This document shows, in pieces, positions 26,530 through 34,938 of a stretch of 64,000 nucleotides of DNA. Position 1 is the first letter of the stretch; the number at the start of each line of letters is the position of its first letter. The stretch lies in assembly GCA_037439425.1 (NCBI GenBank), contig JBBIWA010000021.1, positions 1 to 64,000 of the forward strand, written 5' to 3'. Origin of the DNA: JBBIWA01 sp037439425. GTDB taxonomy: Bacteria; Acidobacteriota; Blastocatellia; RBC074. The translations under genes were made by a program, and so were the position numbers. A model generated the notes under the pieces. That model ran no database searches. It was given only the letters and a program-made list of their open reading frames with translations, and was not told the DNA's origin.

Positions 26530-28128
26530 TCACTCCTTCTGGGCAAAATGTTGATGGACACGGCTGACGGCGATGAGCAACCCGCAAAAGAGCAAACATA
26601 ACCTCATGGCCCCGCTGCCGAAGGAGCCGAGTTCCTTCATTCCAGTCCAGAGAAAAGCCAACAAACCGCAGATCAATCCGATGGCCAAGGCACGCAGAAA
26701 TGGGTCATTGCTTGACAGGACCTCCTTCCCCTTCTGGAAGGCAATCGCCACCAGGAGCAGAAAACACAAGGTCGCCGGAATGCCCGCTTCAGCAGCCATG
26801 TGGAGAAAGATGTTATGAACCGGCCAATCAAACCCTTGACTGACAAATTCAGGCGTTTCGTCATATCGCCCCATCTCGGCTTCATAACTGCCCAGACCCA
26901 CTCCGAGCATCGGATTGTCTTTGATCATCTCCCAGGCTACCTGCATCAACGGAAGGCGAACGTAAGCTGCGCCCCTATCATCTTCAGTCAATCGAGCATA
27001 GATCGAGTCTGCCAAAGGCAGCAGCGCCACACCTATCATCACGGCCAGCCCTGCAACCCTCAATGCAAAACGTCCGCGCTTCTCCACTGGCAGCACCCAG
27101 TAACACAAAACCAGCATTAACAACGTCGAGATGGTGAAGGCCACCCAACTGCCCCGTGCATAAGTAAGGACCAAAGAGACAATGGCTAGCCCGGAAGAGA
27201 CGAAAAAAAGCGCACGCTCTCGCCAGCGAAATTCTTCGACTCGCAAAATGAGCAGGGAGATGATTACGGGTGCGAAAGTAACCAGATACCAGGCGAAGGC
27301 GTTCGGCTTTTCCAATAAGGCGTTGATGCGAGAAAGTTCGCTTTCGCCGACGATGTTCTTGGCCTCAGGCGCGCCTGACCCTAGAATCGCCAGGTTTGTG
27401 AACAGCCCGAACCAATATTGGCACAGCCCGATGATGCCATTCAGTGCGACCGCCGCTGCTATCAAGACAACAGCGCTTCGTAACGCCTCTCGCTTACTAA
27501 AGTGAGCCGCTACCACGAAGCACATCAGGAAGGATGAAGCTAAGGCGAAGAGGGCATAGAACCCCAGCCAGCCTTCAGCTCCGTAAACGATCGAAAGGGC
27601 GCAGCCCGTGAAGGTGCCGGCGAGCGCCAAGGCAAAATTCGGAGGGAAGACAGCTTCTCGTCTACCTCCCTGCCGCTGCTCGAGAAAATGGGCGACAAAC
27701 AGCACTACGCTCAAAATCAACATCAGGGAGATAGTAAGTCCTGGCGGATCGTTGTGTGGTGTAGGGACAGGAAAGAGATTTTTTTCGAGACGGAAAGAGA
27801 AGCTGGCCAGCAAAGCCAGACGCAAGATGGGAATCATAGGCAGCCGCATTGTTCCCCAGGCAATAGCGCTCAGGGAGCCTACTGCCAGAATGATGGAGAT
27901 CACGGCGGTCAGCGTTGGCCCACTGGCCACAAACGCTATTCCCGCTCCAATTGCGAGAGCGAGCAACAAACATATTGCTGACCCCCACCTCTCAGGAGAA
28001 GCACAACGAGGTGCCTTCAGGTGACGGCTCTCGCCAGATAAGCACTTGAAGCTATGCGCTGTCTTCGGTCTCACTGCCTGCTTGGCCTCGCTCCTGTCCC
28101 GCGGAGCACGGCAGGTGTCGTCTCGCAT
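26530..28128 (-). CDS. O-antigen ligase/polymerase family membrane protein
   Basis: 532 residues. A 50-residue basic cytoplasmic leader precedes about 12 helices. The Wzy/WaaL-type signature region is around 270-440: EKPNAFAWYLVTFAPVIISL, LTYARGSWVAF, and the large periplasmic loop with NPMLGVGLGSYEAEM and VHNIFLHMAAEAGI, the usual GxG and H/N positions. It would join or polymerise lipid-linked glycan units. GGAAGA precedes ATG 28128. Whether it is a polymerase or a ligase cannot be decided from sequence. Confidence 0.85.
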   Translation of the reverse strand: MRDDTCRAPRDRSEAKQAVRPKTAHSFKCLSGESRHLKAPRCASPERWGSAICLLLALAIGAGIAFVASGPTLTAVISIILAVGSLSAIAWGTMRLPMIPILRLALLASFSFRLEKNLFPVPTPHNDPPGLTISLMLILSVVLFVAHFLEQRQGGRREAVFPPNFALALAGTFTGCALSIVYGAEGWLGFYALFALASSFLMCFVVAAHFSKREALRSAVVLIAAAVALNGIIGLCQYWFGLFTNLAILGSGAPEAKNIVGESELSRINALLEKPNAFAWYLVTFAPVIISLLILRVEEFRWRERALFFVSSGLAIVSLVLTYARGSWVAFTISTLLMLVLCYWVLPVEKRGRFALRVAGLAVMIGVALLPLADSIYARLTEDDRGAAYVRLPLMQVAWEMIKDNPMLGVGLGSYEAEMGRYDETPEFVSQGFDWPVHNIFLHMAAEAGIPATLCFLLLVAIAFQKGKEVLSSNDPFLRALAIGLICGLLAFLWTGMKELGSFGSGAMRLCLLFCGLLIAVSRVHQHFAQKE

Positions 28129-28291
28129 GATCTTCCGCGCGCATTATCCACCAAAAAGTGTTGTTGACCTGTTGCGACCAGATAATTAAATCAATGCTGC
28201 TCGGAAGGTCAGGAGCATTCCTGATCACAGCTCTACTGCGCGCGGGCAAATTTGAAGTGCTCATCTCCTCCCACCTCGCACGAGCTATCTG

Positions 28292-28430
28292 GGGTGCAAT
28301 TAAAATTGGGACTAAACCGCAGCAGCTCACCCTCACGAGCGCACGCTTGCCAGCGTGCCTGATTTGTGTACTCCCGCAGCAAGCAAGACGCGTGCGCTCG
28401 TGAGAGTGAGCCCCACTTTTAATTGCACCC
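28292..28430. mobile_element. 139-bp nested palindromic (MITE-like) element
   Basis: Outer arms GGGTGCAATTAAAATTGGG (28292-28310) and CCCACTTTTAATTGCACCC (28412-28430) match at 17 of 19 positions. Inside are a second inverted pair CTCACGAGCGCACGC / GCGTGCGCTCGTGAG and a central ACGCTTGCCAGCGT hairpin of the REP-like family. No open frame. The rest of the 28129-28691 gap is otherwise featureless. Confidence 0.65.
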
Positions 28431-28691
28431 AGCGATCTGAGTACTCCCTTCCACGGTTGCCCAGTCGGGATCCGTTGCTTAAAATATGGGAGCTTAAGAG
28501 CAGTAATCTTTGAAGCAGGTCTTGGCAGCAGCAGTAAGGTCTCTGATCCCTGAAGAGGTGGGGGCGTCAAGCCTTTTCAGAGCCTGATGAAGACGCGCTT
28601 CGGAGCGAGCAGAGAGCGAGATTGGAACAAGCCTGCGGTCCCCTTCCGCAAAGCTAACGCACAAGCCGCATCTTAAAAAGGGTGTATCACC

Positions 28692-29801
28692 GTGAAATCA
28701 CATCCGCTTTTCAAGCACCTTGCTATCATTGGGGTCTTAGTTATCCTTCTAGCCTGGCCGCCATCTGCTGCGAATTGCGAATTGCGAAATGCAAAATTAA
28801 ATTCGCAATCCGCAATCCGAAATTCGCAATCCCAAAGCGGCACTCCGAACATTGAGCAGTACGGAGAGACCATCAGGATTTCCACCGATATGGTGCAGGT
28901 GGCTTTCGCCGTGGTCGATTCTCAGAATCGCCTGGTGAGAGATTTACGCCAATCTGAAGTTCAGCTTTTTGAAGATGGCAAGCTGCAAAAGCTGGAACTG
29001 TTCAGGCAAAGCACCGGCTTACCGATGGTCCTCGCGGTTTTGATCGACCTAAGCGCCAGCCAAGAAGCTGTGCTCAATTACGAAAAGAATGCCATCGCTG
29101 TCTTCCTGGATTCCTATTTTCGGCCAGGCATTGATTACTGCGCGCTGCTCACCTTTCAATGGAAACTAGCGCTCTCGACCGGGCTCACCAATAATGTCAA
29201 GCAGCTCAAATCCTCTTTGCGGGCGATTGAGCGCGAACAGACTTTCCGCGATGAGGAAGGCGGGGTGCCGCTGCTGGGCACGGCGCTTTATGACGCGCTC
29301 ATCAACACAGCACGCGAAATTCTGACCGGGAAGACGGCGCGGCTCATTACCGGTGAAGAGGAGCTTGCAGCAGCGCGTGCCTCTGAGGACCAAGCGCAGC
29401 GAAAAGCCATTCGCCGAGCGGTGATCGTGTTGACCGATGGGGTGGATACCGCCAGCCAAGCGAGCCTCGAAGACGTGATCCGTCTTTATCAACGTTATGG
29501 GATCTCAATTTATGCGCTGGGGATCGGAGACCTTTCACGCAACCGCCAGGTCAATGAACGAGTGCTGGATCGTTTGACAGCAGAGACCGGCGGGATGGTG
29601 TTTTATCCCCGCCACGAGCAAGAGATCGAAAGAAGTTTTCAGGGAGTGGTCGAAGCCCTGAGCAGTTTGTATTTGGTCGCTTATTACCCGACCGATGCAC
29701 CCGAAGAGAGGCGTTTTCGCCGGATTGAAGTCAAGCTCCCAGCACGACCCGGTCTTCGCGTTATCCATCGGGTTGGTTATGAAGTAGGGGAAAAGCAATG
29801 A
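28692..29801 (+). CDS. Secreted VWFA-related (acidobacterial-type) protein
   Basis: 369 residues from GTG 28692, with AAGGG just upstream. Signal peptide with core LAIIGVLVILLAWPPSA. The following 20 residues (CELRNAKLNSQSAIRNSQ) are the translation of an AT-rich tandem repeat and are not part of the domain. The VWA region (about 65-365) has TDMVQVAFAVVDSQNRLVRD, the MIDAS VLAVLIDLSASQ and IVLTDGVDT, ending LYLVAYYPTD. It is a distant paralogue of the protein at 19031. Its last codon overlaps the start of an OmpA-like gene (ATGA), so the pair is probably a cell-surface unit. Confidence 0.87.
   Translation: MKSHPLFKHLAIIGVLVILLAWPPSAANCELRNAKLNSQSAIRNSQSQSGTPNIEQYGETIRISTDMVQVAFAVVDSQNRLVRDLRQSEVQLFEDGKLQKLELFRQSTGLPMVLAVLIDLSASQEAVLNYEKNAIAVFLDSYFRPGIDYCALLTFQWKLALSTGLTNNVKQLKSSLRAIEREQTFRDEEGGVPLLGTALYDALINTAREILTGKTARLITGEEELAAARASEDQAQRKAIRRAVIVLTDGVDTASQASLEDVIRLYQRYGISIYALGIGDLSRNRQVNERVLDRLTAETGGMVFYPRHEQEIERSFQGVVEALSSLYLVAYYPTDAPEERRFRRIEVKLPARPGLRVIHRVGYEVGEKQ
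28771..28833. repeat. In-frame AT-rich repeat (GCGAATT / AATTCGC units)
   Basis: CGAATTGCGAATTGCGAAAT, then ATTCGCAATCCGCAATCCGA and AATTCGCAATCC: two direct blocks and their inverted counterparts. It lies inside the coding sequence of the VWA protein, just after the signal peptide. Same sequence type as 19058-19105. Confidence 0.65.
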
Positions 29802-31456
29802 CACGCCAGATGATTTATCAACCACTGAGTTCTCTCTGCCTGATTGCCGGGCTGGTGATTATAGGTTTGCTCTCAGTGAAGGGAGCCGCGGCTCAGTCTC
29901 TCCGTAGTCGGGTGGTCTACCCGAAAAGCGATGTCACGCTTGAGGTCGCGGCGATCACCTTCCCCAATGAGGAGCGAAACAAGATCAATATGCTAGGGAC
30001 AGACCGGTTTATCAATCTCAAAGGTAGCGCTCTCATCGAGCGGGAGAAAGGGAAGGCCGTGACAGCGATTAAGCTCGACATCGGTCGCCTGCCCCATCCC
30101 TCGCAGGTGTGCAATTCGTGTGGCACTTACGTCGTCTGGGCCATCACTCCCGAAGGGCAGGCCGATAATCTGGGCGAGTTTCGCAAACGCGGCTCTCACA
30201 CTCTGGACGGATGGTTCGGCTCGGAAATGGAAGCCACCACGCGGCACCAAACCTTCAGCATCATCATCACCGCTGAACCTTACTATCTGGTCTCTTCCCC
30301 TTCTCGCAACGTGGTGGCGACCAACGCTGATCCTTCAATCAACGACAATTTCAACAGGTTGAGGGTGGAGCGTAACACGATCAGCTTCAACGGCGATTCC
30401 GATTTTGACAACAAGATCGTCTCTCCTTCTCCAGCGATTGAGTTTTCAGATAAGAAGTTCCCCATCGAGCTGCGTCAGGCTCGCTTCGCAGTCGAGATCG
30501 CTAGTTACTATCAGGCCGGCAGATACGATGCCAGGACATTTCACGCGGCAGAGTCGGCTTACAAAGAAGCGCTGGCTACCTACGCGAATGATTCGCGTAA
30601 TCTGGAGAAGGTCTTGACGCTGGCCGATCTCGCCATCCGACAGGCCGATATGGCGCGCCGCCGCGCCGTCAGCCTGGCCAAAGCAGAAAAGGAGCGCCGC
30701 CTGTTACAGGAACGAGACGATAACATCGCAGCTCTGGACCTGAGCCTCAGAGAAAAAGAGCGTGCTCTGAAGGAGACCAGTGAAAATCGCGCCCGGCTGG
30801 CGGAGAGAAATAATCAACTGGAATACGAGCTATCCACTACCAGAGAGAGAGTCAAACAGCTTGAGGCCGACAATGCCAATCTGCAAACGGTTAATGCGAG
30901 CCTCCAGACAGCTAATGCCGCGCTGCAAGCCAGGGTGGATTCATTGCAGGTTGAAAAGGCGCGGATGGAAGCTTCCCTCAATGAGATGAACGCCCGGTGC
31001 AATCAAGCTATCAAGTGCATTGCTGACGTAGACCAGATCAACTCAAAGAATCGTGAGCGCGTAGGGCGCGAATTCATCCTCTCGCAGAGTGAACTGGGCG
31101 TGGTGCTCTCTTTGCCCGATCGGCTCTTCTCGGTGCAGCAGCCGACCCAAATCTTACCCCAATCGCTGCTGAAGATTGATCTGCTGGCTGATTATCTCAA
31201 ACCTTTAAGCAATCACCTTCTGATCGAAACCTTCGCTCAAGGGTGTGGCAGTGCCGTTGCCTGCCGGCAAGTGACCGAGCAATGGGCACAGACACTGGCT
31301 GAGTATCTGATTGCGCAAGGAGTGGCGCGGGAACGGATCGCAGCCTATGGACGCGGCAGCGCCGACTCGGCGGCCTCATCGCGGCAAACAGGCAAGCGCT
31401 CCGGCAGCAATGCCACTCTGCCTCAAATAAAGATCACTATCAAGAACCTACCTTAA
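29798..31456 (+). CDS. OmpA-family protein with central coiled coil
   Basis: 552 residues. Signal peptide (about 1-33), an uncharacterised N-terminal beta-rich domain (about 35-230, with a CNSCGTYVVWAI stretch), a long charged coiled coil (about 295-407, with heptad-like repeats such as LEADNANLQTVNASLQTANA) and a C-terminal OmpA-like peptidoglycan-binding fold (about 450-545). Two cysteines (QGCGSAVAC) in the last domain may form a disulphide. Translationally coupled to the VWA gene by an ATGA overlap. It probably anchors the VWA partner or the outer membrane to the cell wall. Confidence 0.85.
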   Translation: MTRQMIYQPLSSLCLIAGLVIIGLLSVKGAAAQSLRSRVVYPKSDVTLEVAAITFPNEERNKINMLGTDRFINLKGSALIEREKGKAVTAIKLDIGRLPHPSQVCNSCGTYVVWAITPEGQADNLGEFRKRGSHTLDGWFGSEMEATTRHQTFSIIITAEPYYLVSSPSRNVVATNADPSINDNFNRLRVERNTISFNGDSDFDNKIVSPSPAIEFSDKKFPIELRQARFAVEIASYYQAGRYDARTFHAAESAYKEALATYANDSRNLEKVLTLADLAIRQADMARRRAVSLAKAEKERRLLQERDDNIAALDLSLREKERALKETSENRARLAERNNQLEYELSTTRERVKQLEADNANLQTVNASLQTANAALQARVDSLQVEKARMEASLNEMNARCNQAIKCIADVDQINSKNRERVGREFILSQSELGVVLSLPDRLFSVQQPTQILPQSLLKIDLLADYLKPLSNHLLIETFAQGCGSAVACRQVTEQWAQTLAEYLIAQGVARERIAAYGRGSADSAASSRQTGKRSGSNATLPQIKITIKNLP

Positions 31457-31651
31457 CCGAATCGCGAACGCCGGATTTCGGATGGCGAATTTTGAAATCT
31501 GAAGTCCGGCGTGCGGATCCTCCTTCGCGAGACCACTCGTAAAGCTCTTCCTTACCGCGCTGCGGGCCGGGCAATGCCAAAGCGCAAATCCAGAAACCAT
31601 CTTTGCGCCGCTGCGGGAAAGTTGCTCTCGCTTCTTGTGAGAACGCTCAGT

Positions 31652-31710
31652 GCGGGCCGCCGGTGTGACAGGAATGTAACGGCAAAGTCACCGGATGGTA
31701 GCAATCCCGC
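31652..31710 (+). ncRNA. Candidate structured 5' leader RNA
   Basis: Nested stems GCGGG (31652) / CCCGC (31706) and CCGGTGTGAC (31660) / GTCACCGG (31687) enclose a 17-base loop ending ACGGCAAA. It is 75 bases before the GT4/deacetylase start. The rest of 31457-31784 contains a short AT-rich repeat (31459-31511) and no convincing gene. Confidence 0.35.
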
Positions 31711-31784
31711 CCGAGAATTCACCAAGCCGATTGAGAACGAAATGTCGCGAAAAATGGCGGCCAAGCAGCAGAATTGGAAGAGCA

Positions 31785-34064
31785 ATGATGAAGCGATCTC
31801 AAAACCATCAGCCTCCGAGTCCAGAGACGCAGCCCTTGACCAGACCGCGCGTCTTGGTGGTGGGAGCGCATCTGACCAAAACGCTGGGTGGCATCAGCAC
31901 GCTGCTTGCCGATCTGCTTAGCTCGCCGCTCGCCAACGAGTTTGAGTTCTACCACATAGCTTCGCAGGCTGATGAGTATGGCCGGCTGGGCAAGATTAGA
32001 CTGGCACTGGCGGCGTTGCTCAGTTTTTTTATCGCTTTAGTGCGATGGCGGCCCCAGCTGGTTTACGTCCACATCGGTGGCAACGCGAGCCTGTATCGCA
32101 AGGTTCCTTTTCTCGTGCTCGCGCGCCTGATGAGGAAGCGAGTACTGGCGCACTTTCACGCAGGTGATTTCGAGTTCTATTTTGCGCGCCAAAACTGGCT
32201 GGGCCGCCAACTGATTCTATGCGGTCTGCGGCAGCCTCATCGTTTGATCGCTGTTTCTCAGTATCTGGGCGAATTGCTTGGCCGACTCCTGTCTGAAGCC
32301 CCAATCGTAGTAGTGCCCAACGGGATCAAGACCAGCCTCTTCGCCCGGGATGCTGCAGCTCATCACGATCCGGGCGCTCAGTCTGATTCCGCCGGTCGGG
32401 TGCTACATCTGCTGTTCATCGGCGCGATGGGGCGGCTCAAAGGAGAGCGAGATTTGATTGCGGCGCTCGGCCGTGTGCTGAGTGTCGCGCCGCAGTTTCG
32501 CCTCTCTATGTTAGGGCATGGCGCGCAACCGATTCTCCAACTCTGCCAACAAGCAGGCTTGCTCCCCTTTATTGAGCATCTCGGCCCTGTGCCGCTCGAG
32601 CAACGAACAGCTTTCTTCAAGCGTGCCAGCATCTTCGTCTTGCCCACCTACGCTGAAGGCTTGCCCGTAGCAGTGCTGGAAGCTATGGCTGCCGGTCTGC
32701 CTGTGATTGCGACGAGAGTGGGCGGCATCCCGGAGTTGATAGAAGACGGAGTCGAAGGCTACCTGATTGAGCCTGGAGATATAGATGCGCTCAGCCAGCG
32801 CATCATTCAATTGATCAATCATCCTGAGCAGCGGCAGAGTATGGGCGCACGCGCGCAGGCCAGAGCGCAGCAGTTTGATTGGGAGAAGATTCTCGAGCAG
32901 CTCGGCGCTCAGTTGCGGCAAGCCATCAATCAGCAGGTGAGTTGGAGTAGTAAAGAGACAGTCCCTCCTATTGAGAGGAGGAGCGCTGCAAGAGGGATAG
33001 TGAGGATGAGCCCGGGCCAAACAAGCCGGCTTGGTAAGCGCGCGTTGAAATCGTCTGCTGCGCCGCTCTGCCGCTGGCTCAGGGCCGGGCAGCGCCGATT
33101 CGCAGTCCGGAGAGATGGTGAGAAGGGAGTTCTGATCCTCGGCTATCACCGGATCGTCGCAGACATCGAGCAGGCGGAACGAGAAGCTATCTTCGGATTG
33201 GTCACCTCGGTAGAAACTTTTCGCCGCCACCTGGAAATCATCCGCAAACGTTATCAGGTCTTGACGCTGGATGAAGCGATCAGAGTATTGCGAGGTGAAC
33301 GTTCTGTTAATAGTCCTGCTGCGGTCATTACTTTCGATGACGGATACCGCGATGTTTATGAGCAGGCGCTGCCGGTGCTGCGAAATATGGGCTTGCCAGC
33401 CACCGTCTTTGTCCCGACAGCTTTCATCGGCACATCACAACTGCTCGATCACGATCGTCTCTATTGGCTGATTCTCAAGGCGCGGGCCACGGGAGCTAGT
33501 CTTCATCTTCCGCTTGAGCAAGCTGGATTAAGACCAGCGCAGGTGGAAGCATTGTGCCTGGAGTCTGATCCGGTGCGACTTTCTGACCGCCTCCTCTATC
33601 TCCCATTTGAGGTCCGCCAGCGCCTCCTCAGCAACCTTGAAGCTACACTCTGCGATGGGGTGCAAGACTACCCTGCTGGTTATGAGCTAATGAACTGGGA
33701 GATGATCGCGGAACTGGTCCGCGCCGGTTTCACTATCGGAGCGCACAGCGACAGGCATCCGGTGCTCACTCTCGAAAGTGTGGAGACAATCAAACGGGAG
33801 ATCACCAGCAGCAAGCGCATTCTGGAAGAGCGACTCAAGGAGCCGGTGCGTCATTTCGCTTATCCGAACGGGCAGTACAACGAAGAGATCCGCCAGATGA
33901 TTGCGCAAGCAGGATTCGAGGCGGCAGTCACGACCGAAAACCGCCTCAACTATGGCGGCGCGAATCTACTTTCGCTGGGCCGTGTTTGTCTCTCCGAAGA
34001 ATCAACGCGGGGTGTGAGGGGCAGCTATTCTGAGGCGGTGGCCCGGTTGCGCCTGGCGGCCTGA
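31785..34064 (+). CDS. Fusion of GT4 glycosyltransferase and NodB-type polysaccharide deacetylase
   Basis: 759 residues. ATG 31785 has GGAAG upstream; the frame is open back to 31695 without a better start. The N-terminal GT-B glycosyltransferase (about 20-385) has LVVGAHLTKTLGGISTLLAD, HFHAGDFEFY, and the GT4 donor-site motif EGLPVAVLEAMAAGLPVIAT. A basic linker (about 390-435) leads to a NodB deacetylase (about 440-720) with ILGYHRI, the catalytic ITFDDGYRD near 514-522 and the zinc HSDRHP near 650, so both active sites look intact. Transfer of an N-acetylhexosamine followed by its de-N-acetylation by one polypeptide is a reasonable inference. Confidence 0.88.
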   Translation: MMKRSQNHQPPSPETQPLTRPRVLVVGAHLTKTLGGISTLLADLLSSPLANEFEFYHIASQADEYGRLGKIRLALAALLSFFIALVRWRPQLVYVHIGGNASLYRKVPFLVLARLMRKRVLAHFHAGDFEFYFARQNWLGRQLILCGLRQPHRLIAVSQYLGELLGRLLSEAPIVVVPNGIKTSLFARDAAAHHDPGAQSDSAGRVLHLLFIGAMGRLKGERDLIAALGRVLSVAPQFRLSMLGHGAQPILQLCQQAGLLPFIEHLGPVPLEQRTAFFKRASIFVLPTYAEGLPVAVLEAMAAGLPVIATRVGGIPELIEDGVEGYLIEPGDIDALSQRIIQLINHPEQRQSMGARAQARAQQFDWEKILEQLGAQLRQAINQQVSWSSKETVPPIERRSAARGIVRMSPGQTSRLGKRALKSSAAPLCRWLRAGQRRFAVRRDGEKGVLILGYHRIVADIEQAEREAIFGLVTSVETFRRHLEIIRKRYQVLTLDEAIRVLRGERSVNSPAAVITFDDGYRDVYEQALPVLRNMGLPATVFVPTAFIGTSQLLDHDRLYWLILKARATGASLHLPLEQAGLRPAQVEALCLESDPVRLSDRLLYLPFEVRQRLLSNLEATLCDGVQDYPAGYELMNWEMIAELVRAGFTIGAHSDRHPVLTLESVETIKREITSSKRILEERLKEPVRHFAYPNGQYNEEIRQMIAQAGFEAAVTTENRLNYGGANLLSLGRVCLSEESTRGVRGSYSEAVARLRLAA

Positions 34065-34153
34065 GGGAAGGGAAGTGCTATGCAACTTACGGTCAAAGAC
34101 TGACCGTTGCTACCAATTGGGGCGGCCTAAGGGAAGGGGAGCGCTATGCAACT
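34055..34153 (+). repeat. 33-bp direct repeat duplicating a ribosome-binding site and start codon
   Basis: GGCGGCCTGAGGGAAGGGAA at 34055 and GGCGGCCTAAGGGAAGGGGA at 34121 each continue to GCTATGCAACT (30 of 33 identical, offset 66). The second provides the start of the WecG-type gene; the first spans the previous stop codon and opens a 7-codon frame. A 7-bp hairpin ACGGTCA / TGACCGT (34089-34107) lies between. Confidence 0.75.
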
Positions 34154-34925
34154 GAACCAGGTCCCTTTCGTCAATGTTCTCGGTGTGCGGATCGCCGCGC
34201 TCGATTACGAGCGCGCGATTGCTCAGCTTGAAAGCTTCATCAGCGACGGGGGCACTCATTATGTCTGCCTCTCCAATGTTCATGCGGTGACCGAGAGCCA
34301 ATTCGATAGGGAATTGAAAGCGGCGCTCAACGGGGCGGACCTGGCTTTGCCCGATGGGATGCCGCTGGTCTGGGCTGCTAATCTGGAGGGGCACGGATTG
34401 CCTGACCGAGTATATGGTCCGGAGCTGTTGCTGCGGTTTTGCGCGGCGAGCGAGCAGCGCGGCTATCGCCATTTCTTCTATGGCGGCGCGCCCGGAGTGG
34501 CCGCAGAACTGGCTGTGCGAATCAAGCAGCTCTATCCGGGACTGAAGATTATCGGCGCTTACTCGCCACCGTTTAGACCGCTCACCGAAGAGGAAGAGAG
34601 AGCTCTGGCCGCGCAGCTGAATGATCGCGTGGATGTGCTCTGGGTCGGATTGGGCTGTCCGAAACAAGAGAAATGGATGGCGGCCCATCGCCATTTGCGC
34701 GTTGGGGTCATGATCGGAGTCGGGGCAGCCTTCGATTTTCATACTGGCCGCGTCGCGCAAGCTCCGCGCTGGATGCAGCGGCACGGGCTGGAATGGTTGT
34801 TTCGCCTCTTCCAGGAGCCGCGCCGGTTGTGGCGGCGGTATCTGGTGCTCAATAACCTGTTCATCCTTTTGTACCTCGGCCAACGCCTGGGGCTGAGGAA
34901 ATACGAATGGAGCGTGGCAAGCTAA
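34146..34925 (+). CDS. WecG/TagA/CpsF family glycosyltransferase (GT26)
   Basis: 259 residues, the usual length. The family blocks are all present: FVNVLGVRIAALDYERAIAQ, THYVCLSNVHAVTES, ALNGADLALPDGMPLVW, the GPELLLRF region with FYGGAPGVA, and the C-terminal VLWVGLGCPKQEKWM, GVGAAFDFHTGRVAQAPRWM and GLEWLFRLFQEPRRLWRRY. These enzymes add N-acetylmannosamine-type sugars to a lipid-linked acceptor at the inner membrane face. The AAGGGGAG site belongs to the second copy of a 33-bp repeat. It is part of the glycan cluster. Confidence 0.92.
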   Translation: MQLNQVPFVNVLGVRIAALDYERAIAQLESFISDGGTHYVCLSNVHAVTESQFDRELKAALNGADLALPDGMPLVWAANLEGHGLPDRVYGPELLLRFCAASEQRGYRHFFYGGAPGVAAELAVRIKQLYPGLKIIGAYSPPFRPLTEEEERALAAQLNDRVDVLWVGLGCPKQEKWMAAHRHLRVGVMIGVGAAFDFHTGRVAQAPRWMQRHGLEWLFRLFQEPRRLWRRYLVLNNLFILLYLGQRLGLRKYEWSVAS

Positions 34926-34938
34926 AAGGAGATAGACA

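Noticed and set aside
31652..31710. Cyclic-di-GMP-I riboswitch reading of the leader structure
   Set aside because: The loop GGCAAAGTCACCGG resembles part of the 3' half of that class, but the conserved 5' half is missing, so only a generic structured leader is called.
31511..31921. 136-codon open frame before the GT4/deacetylase gene
   Set aside because: Overlaps the real gene's start in another frame, is Arg/Lys-rich without a domain, and lacks a ribosome-binding site.
32511..33230. 239-codon frame antisense to the GT4/deacetylase fusion
   Set aside because: Shadow frame; the opposite strand carries conserved catalytic motifs.
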